Part shown: one piece after another, positions 61,160 to 64,000 of the stretch
How positions within the stretch are numbered: position 1 is the stretch's first letter
How the letters are laid out: each line of letters opens with the position of its first letter
Source of the DNA: Heterobilharzia americana
Taxonomy: Eukaryota; Platyhelminthes; Trematoda; Strigeidida; Schistosomatidae
Direction: 5' to 3'
Assembly (NCBI GenBank): GCA_944470555.2
Contig: OX104129.1
Coordinates: 44,487,998-44,551,997, forward strand
Length of the DNA: 64,000 nucleotides
Notes under the pieces: generated by a model
Told to the model about the DNA's origin: nothing
Database searches by the model: none
Seen by the model: only the letters and a program-made list of their open reading frames with translations
Position numbers and translations under genes: made by a program

Positions 61160-64000
61160 AATGTTTATTTATTTATTTGGTGCGTCTAAGGTGATTTTCT
61201 TCCCACAATACACATGCTGAATAGGGTATAGTTGAATTTTTGGACTTATTTGTGCCTGTTTAGAATTAGGCATACTTGCTTCCCCCATCTTCAGAGGAAA
61301 GACGGGCAGGAGGGCAGACGCAGAAGGTGTTCTTCAACAGATAAAATATTCCGGCCGGATGTCTAAAATAGTCCAAATGCTTGTCCACAACCGCATTCAC
61401 CAAAAAGCTTACTGGTGTGCTGCTCACCCTGCCAACAACCTTCAAAATTCCACAGAATCCAGCAGTCTTTTTTTCCGAGACCATGAAAGAATAGGGAGGA
61501 ATAAAATGTAAGTATAGGTGAAAAGGGAATCAATAACGTGCAAGAGTAGGGGCTGAGCTATGCCAGACAGTTTGAGTTTCCACAACTAAAAGGTCAAGTG
61601 AGGGACTTTTTGGAAATCAGTGAGCTGTGAGAGGACCCAGAGAGATCAGAAGAAAGGCATGAGCGAAGGCGGCTGGTGCTTAATTCATTCTCTACTTCTA
61701 TGGGACCAGGGTGATGGAAGTGAAGAGATTTACAAATGTAAGTGAAGGATCTGACTTTGGAGGGACTGAGCGTGAAGCCACTTAAGGAAGAGCAGCGACC
61801 AGTTTTTGCCAATGGTTTAGTAAACTGGAGACAATGTGGAGGTGAGATGGTTAGCCCGGATACCGTTAGGCTTTCTGCGTGTCTGAAAAGGTCAGCTGTT
61901 GCCGGGGTTGGCAAGTCATGTAAAAACAAAGAATGAAGGATAGCACCTTCAGGCATACTGACATCGCTAACTGGTGAAGCAGAGCGCTTCCTTCTTTAAA
62001 GAGTCCACTGCCCTCCCTATGAAAATAAGAATCGAGCAATTTTCCTGTCCAGGTCTTCGAAGGAGGTCTTAACATGCGACAGTTTTTCCACTGTTTTTAG
62101 GAATGATGAAGTTATTACGACCGGTCAGAATTTCACGTCTGCTCCGGAAGATGCAAACCAAGGTGCCGAGACTATTTTAACTTTCTTCCAGGTGATCGGT
62201 ATGTCACTTCAGGCAAAGGTCTCGGTGGAAACTTTTGTAAGTGGACGACAGGGGAAGTGGAATGACTGGCATACTACCGGGTCCTTGGCTTTGCAAATGC
62301 TTAAGTGATTTTGGGTATATAAATTTAGGAAAACTGCCTTCTTTTGTGTATGAGGAGCTAGGTAAGATAACATTGGCATATCTACGCATGAATGGCTGAT
62401 TTACCGAACAGAAGAATAGGTTTTCAGCTGGACCGTTAAGAAGTCTTCAGGGATTGATGCTTTTAACTTTAAAACAAATGTTTTGCAGTATATTTTCCGT
62501 AAATTACAAAGTCCTATTTGCACTACAATACTATTTACATGCGCAGTGACTGTAACAACCAAATTCCAATAACCTTGGCCTGGACGCGGAAAATAAATAG
62601 GCGGTGCCAACTAACTCCGATCTGACTAGTTCTAGCGATCTAATGTACGGCTTCCAAACTTCCACGAGTGACTCACAGGTTGGATCAAAATATTAAAACA
62701 CGGTTTGTGGTAAATCAGAGGTAGACTCGTAACAAAATCTGTGGCATCATCAAAGCGACAATAAGTTGTGTCAAAATTACAACAATACCTCAACAATGCT
62801 ATTGGGTAATTATACAGTCCGAAAGTTCTCGGGTTCTCGGTAAAACTGGTTAAACAAATACAAGCAGTTGTTAAGCACCTGAGAGTCAATAAAAATATTC
62901 TCGACAAAAGGGATCAAAACTCTGTCTACCAGAATCAAATCAATAAGTAAACTTTTCCAGTAGACATTCAAATCACAGCACGACCGTAAGTTGGATCAAA
63001 ACGAAATGTCGGGAGCAGTAAAACAACGTCATGTTGTCAACATTCCAGCGTCACATAATAGGAAAATGAAACACTCATGATAAGTCTCAATCACACAATA
63101 GCGAACATTGAGTGCAAAGTCGAGGAGGACAGTCAAGCAACCAGATAACATCACACTGGCTGGGGTCAAAGGCACACCATCCATAACGAGGGTAAAAATA
63201 TTCGAATAAATGCCAATACTATCAAACAGGGTGATCAGGAGGGATTTTCAGATCATTTTTCCGTGACAAAAACAAAATCCCTAATGATTGTTGGTTATGA
63301 TATGCGTGAGTTGGCAATAACAAACTCTATTCCCAAATAATTATTTTCACCACTTCACGTGACTCAAATACCACAACGGTCCAACCAAATAAACGTGTGT
63401 TATGCATGTAAGCAAAATAGTACCAGTGGATCATTAGCTGGTTCCCCAAGTAGCTCTATAAATAACCGTGATTTTTCGCTTTATTTCCTACTGCTGGAGT
63501 ACCACTGTGCCTTCCACGAAGTTAACATGATTCGACATCTTCGTAGCGGACAGCGCAAAATGCCAACGTCAAAAAACATCGTCTACCGACGCAATCGCAT
63601 ATAGAAAGAATGAGGACAACAGCCTGCTAGTCAGGAGTTTCCTTCAAGTGTCCATCTGCTAGGATTTTCCTCGCCTACGAAAATAACATCCTAAAGCTCC
63701 GCATCAGCCTCAGGTAATCAGCTTCTGCTGAGATTATATGACAACTCCAGAAACTTCAACTACTTAAGGATTGGCACTGGTCGAAAAGCGTTTCTGAAGT
63801 CTTTCTTCCTCGCCACCCTAACCAACTAGTACTTCACACAGTTATGCTGCTGGTGTACCCACACGCTCAGCTTACTAATGCTTTCCCGCCCGGTAACTAA
63901 TATCGTTTTGCCACCACTTTCGCGTCCCCAGTGGTCACTCGCCGTAATGCTTCTGCACGATAACATATTTCCAGAAGAGGGCTCAAGGCATTCTAATGAC
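61160..64000. other. No recognised gene
   Basis: Several medium frames occur (minus 61594-61956, 120 codons; minus 62632-62907, 91 codons; plus 63359-63604, 81 codons). I could match none to a protein family or to other parts of the window. Confidence 0.4.

Overview
The window looks like a TE-rich nuclear segment of a blood fluke (Schistosoma or a close relative). Four signs point there: AT-rich non-coding DNA; several families of decayed non-LTR retrotransposons; short tRNA-like retroposons carrying a hammerhead-ribozyme module of the schistosome Sm-alpha type; and one host gene whose first intron is only 31 nt while a later one is 5.6 kb. That intron asymmetry is typical of schistosome genes. 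The species cannot be named from the sequence alone.

The one host gene I can support is a Caprin-family RNA-binding protein on the minus strand. Its coding exons are 44062-43958, 43926-43114, 37488-36948 and 36398-36289, and they join in frame to 522 codons plus stop. It has the N-terminal helical homology region, a short NFIQ motif at the end of exon 2 and an RG-rich C terminus. Its long intron 2 is filled with minus-strand retrotransposon debris and a (TA)n array close to the 3' splice site.

Layout. 1-690: 5'-truncated RTE-like element (family A, minus). 690-19300: mostly unassigned AT-rich DNA holding a CR1-like RT fragment (5.7-6.5 kb), tandem fold-back repeats (7.7-8.15 kb), decayed hammerhead retroposons (10.0, 16.8 kb), three copies of a second tRNA-like SINE (2.6, 14.9, 18.2 kb) and a CR1 C-terminal remnant (17.2 kb). 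19.3-20.2 kb: RTE-like family B, minus. 21421-25014: nearly complete but broken family A element, flanked by a 13-bp target duplication (12/13) and carrying a (GGCT)49.5 array inside its RT motif. 26.1-26.4 kb: two hammerhead SINEs head to head. 27-33 kb: family B pieces, more hammerhead copies and a family A 3' stub whose (AAT)n tail is a long microsatellite. 36.3-44.1 kb: Caprin gene. 44.4-46.9 kb: degraded CR1/Jockey-type RT, minus. 50.9-52.0 kb: third family A copy, minus. 53.0-56.5 and 57.7-60.5 kb: two different CR1-like elements in tandem, plus strand. 61.2-64 kb: unassigned.

No intact mobile-element protein is left: every RT is interrupted or has altered motifs, so the transposable elements here look like relics. 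Family names A and B and CR1-like 1 to 4 are labels for this report; they were assigned by reading protein motifs, not by a database search.
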